Assembly: GCA_028023455.1 (NCBI GenBank)
Contig: JAQFVV010012400.1
Location: forward strand, 16,361,490-16,425,489
DNA: 64,000 bases
Origin: Epiperipatus broadwayi
Taxonomy: Eukaryota; Onychophora; Udeonychophora; Euonychophora; Peripatidae
Direction of reading: 5' to 3'
How positions within the stretch are numbered: position 1 is the stretch's first letter; each line of letters opens with the position of its first letter. Shown in pieces: positions 21,314 through 31,392 of the stretch. Position numbers and translations under genes: made by a program. Below the pieces are notes generated by a model that had not been told where the DNA came from, ran no database searches, and saw only the letters and a list, made by a program, of their open reading frames with translations.

Positions 21314-23816
21314 TTATAATAATTTTATACTCCTTGACTTCATATTAATAAACCTTGATATGATTGTATTTATTTCCAGTTCTGCACAAATATCATTTTC
21401 AATAGCAATTAATGCCAAATCAACAAGCCGTTTTTGTGACATAGTTGTTCTCAAGTAAGTTTTAATTAATTTTAACTTAGAAAAAGAGCGTTCACCGCTT
21501 GCAACACTAACAGGTAATGTTAATAATATTCTTAAAGCTATTGATAAGTTTGGCATAGATAAATTATTAGAAACTATAAAATTAAGTGTTTCGAAAGGGT
21601 TTTGAGAATTTAAAAAATCCTTTTGAAAAATATCTCGAAAAGCACATAATTCATCGAATAAATCTGTAGCATTAATATCTTTACTGTTATCAAATTTCAA
21701 AATATTTTCTAAATCTTTGCATTTTGCTTGTAACTCGCTCTTATTAATTTCTGATATTTTATATAGAAAATTGAAATTATTATAACATGCTTCGAGGAGT
21801 TCAAAGCGTTCTGTTAAAGAATTAATCGCTACATCTAAAAGTGTAAAAAACATGTTTATTTTAAATTTTTCTTCAGGTATTTGACGTGTTTCAGTCCTGA
21901 TGCTCGTAATCAAATTGACGAGTTTTTTTCCGTTGTCGAACTTCTTTGGCAGTTTTAAATTCTTTCTCTCCATCAACCTCTTCGCTAAGTTCATCTGCAA
22001 TTTTGAGAATGTTTTTGAAATTTGAATCTGATCGATATTCTCGTAAAAATTTATTTAGATTTGCGATCGATTCTAAAGCAAGTGAAGCATTCATATTTAC
22101 ATTTTGGAGCATTTTACTGACAGGATTTATTCTATTTAATATATCATGCCAAATTATTAAAGAACAAATAAATTTGTAATCCTTAAGGTTAGTGCAGAGT
22201 GATTGAGCTTCATGTTGAATTTCTCTATTAAAAGATTCGTTGTTCATTATTTCATAGAGTGCATCATAAATTTCACCCAACTGATACCATAGAGGCCGGA
22301 TTGCATCAATTCTGCTTTCCCATCGTGTTTCTGATGGTTGTTTTAGAGTTAAAGTTTTAATAAATTTTAAAAGGATTGACCACCGTTTATAAGATGATGA
22401 AAAAAAATTGTATATTTTTTGAACAATTGCAAAAAAAACCAATTGTATCTACATTGACTTTGGCGGCATCGTTTATGATTAAGTTTAAAGAATGAGCAGC
22501 ACATGGTACGTAAAATGCACGAGGGTTTTTGGTTAAAATCAAATTTTGAAGTCCAGCCTTTTTACCTTTCATGTTGGCCCCATTATCATACCCTTGACCA
22601 CGCATGTCTTCAATGGGAATCTTCCATTTTTCCAGTTGTTCAATTATTGTTGTACATAAACCTCGTCCAGTGGAATCTGTTATATCTATGAAACCTAAAA
22701 AGTTTTCTCTAATTTTAACCGTTCCATTATTACAAAAAACGAAGCGAATAATTATGGTCATTTGTTCAGTTTTACTTGCATCTGGTGTACAATCTAAAAT
22801 AATAGAATAATATTTGGATTTCTTTATCGATAATAAAATTGTTTCCCTAATTGCTGTAGTTAAAATTTCCAATAATTCATTTTGGCTATCTTTGCTCAAA
22901 TAATGTACTCTATTGTTTTGATCTAGGGCCCTCTCAACATGATTTTCCATAACGGGATCAAACTTCGCAAATAATTCAATTAATTTTAAAAAATTTCCGT
23001 TATTTTTTCGTATAATTTATCAGATGATCCGCGAAATGCTAAATTTTGACTACCAAGGAATTTGATAATTTCAATCAGCCGTTCCAAAACACTCCTCCAA
23101 TGTTTCTTTTCCATTTCATATAAATTTTGAGATTGACAATCATTAGTAATTTTGTTTTTTAATCTTTTCTCAAGTTCATTCCAATTCAATAAACTTTTCA
23201 TGTGAGCCATACTAGTTTCATGTCTGTGTAAAGTTGTACTTAAATTTCTCCAATTATTGTATCCTTCTATGAGGCTAGATTCAGTAGATCCAAAAACTTT
23301 GCAACAAAAGCAAAACACAGAGTTCAAAATTTCGGAATAAATAAGCCATTTTCGAAAAACTACTCCGTTTTCCATTTTTCTATTATAATATACATCAGAA
23401 AATTTACGGCCATGTACATCGTTCGGATATATAATATCTTTCTTTTGAACAGGCCCCATTTCTACTAAAATAACACGTAGTTTGTCATCGATTTTATTCC
23501 ATTCAGCTGGATCTTCTAAATTTGTACACATTTGATATGATATTGGCACAATGACTTTGTTGTCACTTAACTGTTTCTTACTAAAATCTTGTTCAATATT
23601 TTCAACAGTTCCCTGTGATCTAGATGATGTGCACGGTTCTGGTTCTTGTTGAGTATAAGCTATTTCAGAAGCAGTTGATATTTTAAGATATTTATTAAGT
23701 GATCCACTTTGTTTTTTAATGTTTGCTATTTTTTCAGCTTGGCGTTTACGATTTTGTGCACCGGATAGTTTTTTCTTAGTTTTTGATTCCATATTACTTT
23801 TACTCATGAACGCCAC
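21314..23816 (-). pseudogene. hAT transposase (TTF-type zinc finger, ZMYM-like), three frameshifts
   Basis: This transposase cuts and joins the ends of its own element. Four frames read continuously from an ATG at 23816: 23816-22986 (276 codons), then 22950-22387, 22442-21891 and 22000-21314; together about 800 residues, a normal hAT length. Domains in order: Lys-rich N-terminus (possible nuclear signal); TTF-type zinc finger with FCFCCKVFG and LHRHETSMAHM; catalytic core with ILDCTPD (first Asp) and RGQGYDNGANMKG (second Asp), then CAAHSLNL and ETRWESR; C-terminal dimerisation region PVSVASGERSFSKLKLIK, with RLVDLALIAIE. The breaks are single-base shifts: one base missing in a 6-A run (22988-22993), one shift at an 8-A run (22431-22438) and one extra base near 21893-21897. 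All key motifs survive. Two of the breaks fall in homopolymers, so assembly error is a real alternative to decay. Confidence 0.95.
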
Positions 23817-24990
23817 TTTAAAATAATTTTCAAATGTAATAAATAAATAAATACGGACTCTAATTTATATATTTACATCATGTATCTTAATACTTAAGAT
23901 AGATCGGAAGAGCTAATTTAGATGTCCAACACAAATTACTTCTTGCGCCAAAATACAAAACTCTATACGCGGAGGGGAAGAAGTTGTTTAACTTGTTTAC
24001 CTAAAAAAAGGCAGCTAATAAATTGGAAATATTCAGCCATTGACATTAAAAATGGTCAGGTTTTAAAATAACTCAAGTGTCCAGTTTTTTACGCTTGATT
24101 GAACATTTTAGTTTTACCATTGGCAAGATTTTCTTTTGTTATCATATATTTTTCTAATTAACACAGGTGGCCTGCCAGGCCTGATTTGCGATTTCAATAG
24201 AAAATTTCCTGGGATTATAATTATTATTTACAAGTTCTTACTAAGATTTTAAAATTTGCGATAAACATCATAAGCAAACGTATGTAATTAATTTGCAAAC
24301 CTAATTAGTATGCAGAAAAAATAGACTTTTGACAACGATTAAAATATATAAAATAAAAAGTAAACTGAAAATTATATTAAGTTTACTGGAATTATACCTA
24401 TAATATATATTACATACACGTTCGAATATTTATATCAAATTATTATTTAAATAAAAAATTAGAAAATGTTTTATTTTGCAATATTATAATCGTTTCTTAC
24501 GATTTCAAAATTATGTACATGATCTAATATATATATACGCATATACATACATAAGTTCTAATTTATAATACTTTTAGTGTGTGTTTATTTATATATTTGC
24601 TAGCAGAAAGTTACTTATAGTTTACTATAAGCAGTACTATATATATATAAACATTACAATATGAAATTTGTAATATAATAAACTTTATGTTTAGTTTATT
24701 GTTTTACATTTTTAATATTAAGCAGAGCTTGTGTGCAGGCCTGCTTGTGTGTGTCATTTAATAAGATATAATATGACTTCATATGATTTTCAATAATCTA
24801 CTCTCAATAATTTTTGTAAATAAACATTTGAGAATAATATTCTTCAAATGTGAGTATTTTTGTTAGTAGAGTTTTAATTTCTCAGGGATGGCGCCTTCTT
24901 TTTCAGATGCTAATCTCTCAGTGATGGCGCCTCCTTCTGCCAGCGCCCGCATGCCTAGCATGCGTTGCATGCCCGCTTCCGCCGGCCCTA
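23817..24990 (-). other. 5' non-coding region of the hAT transposon
   Basis: This is the untranslated leader and right end of the large hAT (the transposase reads toward lower coordinates). It holds a 13-base match to the Illumina adapter prefix (23901-23913), a small palindrome GGCCTGCCAGGCC near 24169-24181, and near the terminus repeated GGCGCC and GCATGC motifs that may bind transposase. No other coding sequence is present. Confidence 0.7.
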
Positions 24991-25194
24991 TCTTTAGCCA
25001 TAGTATCAAATGCAAGTATATATATTAGAGTGTATATGTTTCCATGTATAGACTGTGTGGAAGTGAGTCTGTTATATATAATCAAAAGTTTATTCACAAA
25101 TAAGCATTTCAAAAATTTTAAACCTTTGTTACTATTACATTAAAATGTTTTAATGTTAAAATAGCTCATTTTACTTGTAATTATAATTAATCGT

Positions 25195-25305
25195 GCTTGG
25201 AGGTTTTAAGTACCAGAAGTACTTGCACCAGGATCGATCCAAGGACTTTAGACTCTAGGAGTTTGATATTCCACCATAACACTAAACCATGCAGGTCAAC
25301 TGTAC
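25195..25305 (-). repeat. tRNA-derived SINE fragment
   Basis: On the minus strand, CATGGTTTAGTGTTATGGTG carries a box A of tRNA-Glu/Asp style. About 30 bases further, TTGGATCGATCCTGG carries a box B. Together they make a recognisable tRNA-like head, but stems are imperfect (anticodon arm not restorable by eye), so it is read as a SINE rather than a tRNA gene. It lies about 200 bp outside the large hAT. Confidence 0.65.
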
Positions 25306-25545
25306 ATTTGATTTTAACACATTAAAAATTTGAAATACATCCCTGAAAAACATAGCATGAAAAACTAACTGCTGAATTTTGGACTCTTCACTCCCATAGT
25401 TTAATAGGCTCTTTCTTTGCATCAATGCATGCAAGGGTGCAAATTTTTCAATATTTTACATAAAAAAGATTAAGACAATAAATCAAAATTCTAATATAAA
25501 CAATTTCTAGATAATTTTATAAGAAATAAAACATGGATGATTTAT

Positions 25546-25786
25546 CACATGATCATCATCTCTTATGCTAGCACAGAACTGTTATTAAACAGGCAAAACT
25601 CTCCATACAGTAGTGCCACCCTGTGCCAAGGCTCCTCACTGTCAAAGGCCACAAGCCAGAAACTAGTCTGGGGATATTGGATGAGTAGGCACTAGATGGG
25701 GATTTTATGCTTAAGCCTTCTGGCATCCGTTGATTACTCTGGTTGGCACAGGGTGGCACTACTGTATGGAGAATTTTGCTTGTTTA
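25546..25786 (+). repeat. Foldback element, family F2, with 13-bp TSD
   Basis: The element is flanked by an exact 13-bp direct repeat ATGGATGATTTAT (25533-25545 and 25787-25799). It opens with a single-copy lead CACATGATCATCATCTC, then TTATGCTAGCACA. It then has inverted arms of about 44 bp (25574-25617 and about 25742-25786), starting TAAACAGGCAAAACTCTCCA and ending in the mirror image GGAGAATTTTGCTTGTTTA, around a non-palindromic centre. A second copy in the opposite orientation lies at 49562-49752. There is no open frame. The TSD length fits retroposition better than DNA transposition. Confidence 0.88.
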
Positions 25787-25799
25787 ATGGATGATTTAT

Positions 25800-27254
25800 T
25801 TTAAGGTTCTCAATAAACTTTTACTTATCACAGTTCACATTATAATTACAATGCATATCATTTTGTTGGATATATATATATTATAATGATATAGTTTTAA
25901 ATGTAAGTACTACTAAAATAAGTTCATGTCAAGAAGTTGTAAGCAATGGTAAAACTTCTACCCACGATGAGCAAATATTGTTGCTGCTTGATCAAAGTAT
26001 TATATATATGTAGTAAACAAAGGAGAACATAAAATATACAATGTTTTGAATGGCTATGTATTAAAAGTGACTCAGAAGTTTGAGTAAAGATGTAATCAAA
26101 AAGTTTCAGGATACAAAAACAAAAAAAAATCAAACATTTCTCTAACATGCTATTGAGCATCTAAGTAAATAATGCTTACACTTTAGTAAAAGGCTTCAAA
26201 AAATTATCAGGTAAAAATTGGCAATCTATTTTCTATTTTAAATGACTCAAAACTAAAAGAATCAATCAGAAAAAAGCTAGAAAAAAAATTAACTGGAATA
26301 TAGTAGTGTTTTCAAAAGTGAAATAATTATTATAAAAGAATGGTTAAATAGTAAAATTTTAAAGGGCAAATACAGAATTTTATTTTTTATTGATTATTTT
26401 TATTGATGCCTTAATGCCTTATTTAATTTTTAACTTTATTTGTATAATAGAAATATACACACTAGATAAGCATATAGTGTATATTTATGTATATGCTGAA
26501 AATATATCATTCTATACTATTCACAGATATAGATTATACATGGGAGATTTTGGAATTAAATGTCATAGATTCAATGGTCCCATTGCAATAAAAGCTTTTA
26601 TATGTTCTGAGTTAATGACATCCAATAATTTGTTAGACATAAGTGTCAAACCAATCACCTATAATTTCCTTCATTCTAGACTACCAGCACTATTTTTCAA
26701 CAAAAGACAATGTGTGTTAATCTATAGTAATAAAATTATTAATTGAATTCAATTTCATAATCAAAAATTCATTTAAATTGATAATTCAGTGGTTGCTTGT
26801 AAAAATTTATAGTGTTTAGGCTGTAGCAATAAAAATAATATGGATTAATAATAACATATATCATTAATAATACAGAAATATTGATTTACTTACTAAGTTG
26901 TGTGATACACATAAAATACATTTGAATGTAAAAAAAAAAAACCAAAAAAACAATATCAATAGATAATTATCTATTTACATTTAAATTCCATTTTTCATTC
27001 TTTTTTATTTACAAATTACTTTACCATTAAAATTTGTTATATCTATAACCATGTTTTTCTATATCTTAAAATAATAAAATCAGTAAATTGATTTTGTGTC
27101 ATTAAAAGTTTTTAATTTTTTGGAAAGCAATATATATCTCCATTATATCATCTTCATTAAGTCCCACCTGTATAAATTGAATGCAGTGTCAGCATTGCAT
27201 AGCATATTAACTAATGCAAAATACAATTATTGCTATAAAATGAATTATATAAAA
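25800..27254. other. Non-coding A+T-rich stretch
   Basis: The longest open frame (26390-26746 plus, 118 codons) is A+T-driven and shows no recognisable domain. No element boundary is seen. Confidence 0.45.
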
Positions 27255-30200
27255 TAGTATAAAGTAGTTATCATCAACAACAACCATTATCAATCCACTG
27301 CAGGATAAAGGTCTCTCCAAGTTCAATCAATCTTCTCCGATCTTTAGCTTCTCTTCTCCACATCACCCCCACACACTTTCTTATTTCATCCACCCATCTC
27401 ACATGTGGTCTCTTTCTGGATCTTTTACAACCTTTTGGAATCCAGTTTAAGATTTCAATTATCCATCTAATATCATCTCTTCTAGCAACATGTCCAGCCC
27501 AACTCAACTTCAGTCTTTTAATTTTTTCAATTAGGTCAATAACACCTCTTTGTTTTCTTACCCATATATTGCATTTTCAATGTCTTCTTGTTACTCCTAA
27601 CATGCATCTCTCCATACTTCTTTGAGTGGTCTGAAGTCTCTGTATTGTCCTTCTATTAAATGTCCAAGTCTGAGCATCCATAAGTAAGAACTGGAAAAAC
27701 CCATTTATTAAAAAATCTTCCTTTTCAAACACATAGTCATATTTCCTTTTAATATCAAGTTATTTCTACCAAAAAGCACTCCACCCAAATTTAATTCTAG
27801 GATTAATTTCATCCATTATGTTTCCATCTGTATTAATAATCTGACCAAGGTATTTGTAGCTAATAACCTCTTCTAACTTATCACAATCAATCTTTATTTT
27901 CATATTTTGAGAAAATCCATTGAACATCACTTTAGTCTTTTTAACATTTATCTTTAGTCCTACTTTTCTACTTTCATCTGATAACTCCTGCAACATTTCT
28001 TGCAACTCTAAAGCATTATTTTTAAAAATAACTGCATCATATGCAAATTCTAAATCACCTAAATAATCTCCATTTACTTTTACTCCTTTAGCTTCCCGTT
28101 TTAATCTACAAAATACTTCTTGCAGCACTGCTGAAAAAAGTTTTGGAGATATGGAGTCACCCTGTCTTACACCCTTCTCAATATTGCCTTTCCTAGTACC
28201 ATTTGTAATCTAATTGTTGCTATTGCATTTTTATAAATATTCTTCAAAATATGACAATATCCTGGATAACTGAAGATGTTTATAGAATCAAATGCCTTTT
28301 CATAATCTACAAATCCAATGTATAATGGTAACTCATATTCATTTGTCTTTTCTATAACTTTTCTCAATCCCTGGATATGATCTGCTGTACTAAAATTACT
28401 TTTAAATCCAGCTTGTTTCTTGGTTGGTAGAAATCCAATGTTCTCTGTAGATGAGGAGTAATTATCTTAGTAAAAATTTTGTATAAAACTGATAAAAGGC
28501 TGATAGGTCTGTAATTTCTAATAACTTCTTCATCACCTTTTTAAAATATTAATATTGCATTCTTCCAATAATCTGGTACATCTTTATCATTTAGACATTT
28601 GGTATATAACTTTGCTAAAAAAAAATTCTATTTCTTCACTTGCTTCTTTTAATATATCAATTATAATTCCATTATTATCTGGAGCTTTTCCTTTCTTCAT
28701 AAATTTAATTACGTCTAATTTCTTCATTTAAAATTCTGGGCAATTCAGAACATATAATAGATATAGGAGGTACTTAATTCTTGATAGATCTTCTACCCAT
28801 TACATGATGTCATCTCATATTTTCTTATATTATTTTCAACCCTTTTCAGCACCATTTTACAAAATTCGAGGTATTTGATCCTTTTTAATGCATTATTTTT
28901 GTATATTTTCATATTCCTTATTTTCTTCATAAATTCTCTAGTCTCAGTAGAAATTTTATCAGTCAATTGCTGCTTCTTTCTCCAACTATCTTTGTTGCAG
29001 TTTTTAAAAGTGTATCAGTTGTTTTCTTATTAATTTCATTCAAATCTGAATCATGTTCAAAATCTACTAATACTTGAAACCGATTTATAAGTTCTAATTT
29101 AAATTCATTAGATTGTTTCTGAAGATTAGGAATATCAACTGTAAATATTATTTTTCTTAATAATTTTTGTCTATCTAGTTTTGCGTTAACACGTATCTTA
29201 CGTCTTACTAATCGATGATCACTTCCTGTGTTAAATTTATTAAGAACATTACAATCTTGAAATATGTATTTTCTGTTAGTCAAAATATAATCCAATTCTG
29301 CTATACCTTCATTTGGATGCTGCCATGTCCGTTTCCTTTTAACATTTTTTTAAAAAAAAAAAATTCATTATATAAAGTTTTTCTTTTTCTGCAAACTCCA
29401 CAAGTCTATGTCCTCTCTCATTTCTATTATCATAACCAAAATTACCTTCAGCACTTTAATCTTTCATTTGTTTACCAATTCTCGCATTAAAGTCTTCCAT
29501 AACAATTTTAAAATGTTGTTTACTCTGATCAAAAGCCTTTTGTACATCCATATAAAAATCTTCTACTACTTCATCACTGAGAACTTGTTGGGGTATAAAC
29601 CTGAATTATCTGCATTGGGTATCTGCTATTAAGTTGTATACTTGCCACTCTGCCTGATACACAATCAATCTTGACAATGTTGTTTTTCCACTTTTTATTT
29701 ACAATGAATCCTACTCCACTTGTATTTCCAATATTTGTGCCTTTATAGTAGAGTACATGTCCACTTTTTAAATCGTCTCTTCACCCTTTCTTCTAACTTC
29801 ACAAAGTCCAATAATGTCCCATTTAATATAAGACAGTTCTTTTTCTAATTCTGGCAACCTTCCTTCCCTTGAAAGTGAACTGTAGTTGTAAATACCTAAA
29901 TAAAAAGTCATCAAACATCAGCGTGGATCCACAATCAGTGGATTCTTAGCACCCTCCACTTTGGCCACCAACCACTGCCTTGATTGGTAACTTTACAGCC
30001 TCCTGGGAATAAAGGCCATGATTTATTTTTGTCTGTCATGATTGTATACATCTATTGGAAAAATATTTATCATTTACACATACATTCATTCTGTCTTATT
30101 AGGCAACTGAGAAGAAAGATCATGGTGTTTCTTGATCTTAAACTCAGAGGTAAAAAGCCAATAAACTCACCATGCTGACTAATGTGTGTTAGTGAGCAGC

Positions 30201-30366
30201 CCATCCATGTTTGTATACTATATAAATAATCACATAGTAATAACAGCTGCAACGACAAGAACGTATGGGGTGGACAATAGGAATTTGCCCTGCTCGGTTC
30301 CTTTAAGACCTCCAAGAGGAATCAAAGGCTCTCCTTTCGGTTAATAGCAAACTCCTTTCTGTAGCC
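27255..30366 (-). mobile_element. RTE/BovB-like non-LTR retrotransposon, nearly full length
   Basis: This is a minus-strand copy of about 3.1 kb. Its 5' untranslated part (about 30366-29930) aligns with 50948-51370 of the second copy, including GAGTTTGCTATTAACCGAAA and CGAGCAGGGCAAATTCC. It then has an APE-type endonuclease, a reverse transcriptase and a C-terminal domain. It ends after GGATTGATAATGGTTG with a short GTTGATGAT-rich tail near 27260, as RTE elements often end in simple repeats. The reading frame is multiply broken. No target duplication was identified. Confidence 0.9.
27274..29900 (-). pseudogene. RTE endonuclease-reverse transcriptase polyprotein, broken
   Basis: The intact protein nicks target DNA and copies the element RNA onto it. 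Blocks in reading order: endonuclease start SREGRLPELEKELSYIKWD and GLCEVRRKGE (about 29860-29770); GFIVNKKWKNN (near 29705); DYILTNRKYIF then NTGSDHRLVRRKI (29292-29180), with the SDH motif of APE endonucleases; reverse transcriptase pieces FVDYEKAFDSIN (about 28320-28285) and, at 28050-28033, EFAYDAV, where the usual FADD is FAYD so a catalytic Asp is lost; the thumb KYLGQIINTDGNI; and a C-terminal region EILNWIPKGCK...RKRPHVRWVDEI (27450-27380). Frames change between blocks. The family match is to craniofacial-development-protein-2-like RTE proteins. Confidence 0.9.
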
Positions 30367-30660
30367 ATAAAGTAGTATTATATTATAAATAAAAATGCAA
30401 TAATAAACCAGAAATTTTCCTTTTATATGGAACTGCAACATAATTTGTTTACAACAATCATTAAGGAAGATAACAAGACATATGAATAAGGATTACACAA
30501 TGGCTATACATAATTAATACCATTGCTCTAATAGTTATTTATATGAAGTCATCATTTCTGTAAATATTAAAAAATAATTATTATATTTGTATAAATTATC
30601 TGTATAAGTGTACTTATAAATAACTAACACTATTTGATCCATTTTAATTTAAGTTATATG

Positions 30661-30854
30661 TAATATATATTAAGGCAATAACTTTAGGACTATGCACCTA
30701 GATATAACGGTAAAGACCTCTACAAATCTTTAACACAAGATTAATCAAAGACAAGAGCTCCTGTCTTTGATTAATCTTGTGTTAAAGATTTGTAGAGATC
30801 CCTATCATCATATCTAAGTGCATAGTCTTATGGTTATAGCCTTAATATATATTA
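30661..30854. repeat. Foldback (hairpin) element, family F1, second copy
   Basis: Arms 30661-30753 and 30762-30854 pair around an 8-nt loop. The outermost sequence is TAATATATATTAAGGC, and the central arm sequence is GATTAATCAAAGACA. AAGACCTCTACAAATCTTTA aligns with GGACCTCTACAGGTCTTAAC of the copy at 8.2 kb. The unit and a short 3' extension lie between direct repeats AAGTTATATG (30651-30660 and 30890-30899). It is non-coding. Confidence 0.85.
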
Positions 30855-31077
30855 CATACATGAGTATGCGCTTAACAAATTATTAATTAAAGTTATATGA
30901 TAATTGTGATATTAGAATTTCAAAAATAATACAATGCAACACTATTGCTTAAATTATGCACATCTTTCAAAATTTGTAAAAGATCTAGAAAAGTAACAAC
31001 ATGTAAGATGAATGTATAAGAAAGCAAAAGTAAACTTAAATATCAAAGAAATAGGATTAAATTTGGGTTTTCATTCT

Positions 31078-31115
31078 GCAGTGGATTGACAATGATTAAA
31101 AATAATGATAGTACT
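31078..31115 (+). mobile_element. RTE 3' tail fragment, plus strand
   Basis: TGCAGTGGATTGACAATGAT followed by AAAAATAATGATAG matches the last bases of the RTE (compare 56571-56610). It sits tail to tail with the minus-strand fragment that follows. Confidence 0.7.
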
Positions 31116-31117
31116 CA

Positions 31118-31392
31118 TATAATCATCATCACCATCATTTTCAACCATTATCAATCTACTGCAAAATGATGATCTCAAAATTTAATCCAGTTTATCCCAT
31201 CTCTAGTCTCTCTTTTCCACATCATACCAGCATACTTCCTTATTTCATCCATCCATCTCATATGTGGTCGCTTTCTAAGTATTTTACAATCTCTTGGAAT
31301 CTAGTTTAAGATTTCTGTTGTTTATCTATCATCTTTTCAGACAAATCCACTTCAGTCTCTTAATTCTTCCAACACAGATTTTTCTTAATTTT
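31118..31392 (-). mobile_element. RTE 3' fragment, minus strand
   Basis: The reverse complement aligns with the RTE C-terminal coding end: AAGATTTCTGTTG... becomes a decayed EILNWIP-type block, then CATATGAGATGGATGGATGA (the VRWMDEI codons) and the terminal CAGTAGATTGATAATGG. It is 5'-truncated, as expected for incomplete target-primed reverse transcription. No frame is open. Confidence 0.8.

Larger units (their letters stand above)
20444..24990 (-). mobile_element. Complete hAT DNA transposon, about 4.5 kb
   Basis: The element is delimited by an exact 8-bp target duplication TCTTTAGC (20436-20443 and 24991-24998). Terminal inverted repeats are CAGGGCCGGCG on the left and, read inward from the right, TAGGGCCGGCG. 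Sub-terminal GGCGCC and GCCCGCATGC motifs occur near both ends. It carries one minus-strand transposase region (21314-23816) of ZMYM/TTF-finger hAT type. A second hAT-like element (20517-21166) is inserted near its 3' end; without that and its duplication, the host would be about 3.9 kb. The untouched TSD suggests fairly recent insertion. The G+C-rich ends stand out from the surrounding A+T-rich DNA. Confidence 0.96.

Noticed and set aside
21946-22810. Plus-strand open frames inside the hAT element
   Set aside because: Antisense to the clearly recognisable minus-strand transposase.
25195-25305. Functional tRNA gene on the minus strand
   Set aside because: Promoter boxes are present but the clover-leaf is incomplete.
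26390-26746. 118-codon open frame, plus strand
   Set aside because: No motif or family resemblance; rich in Ile/Tyr/Phe as expected from A+T content.
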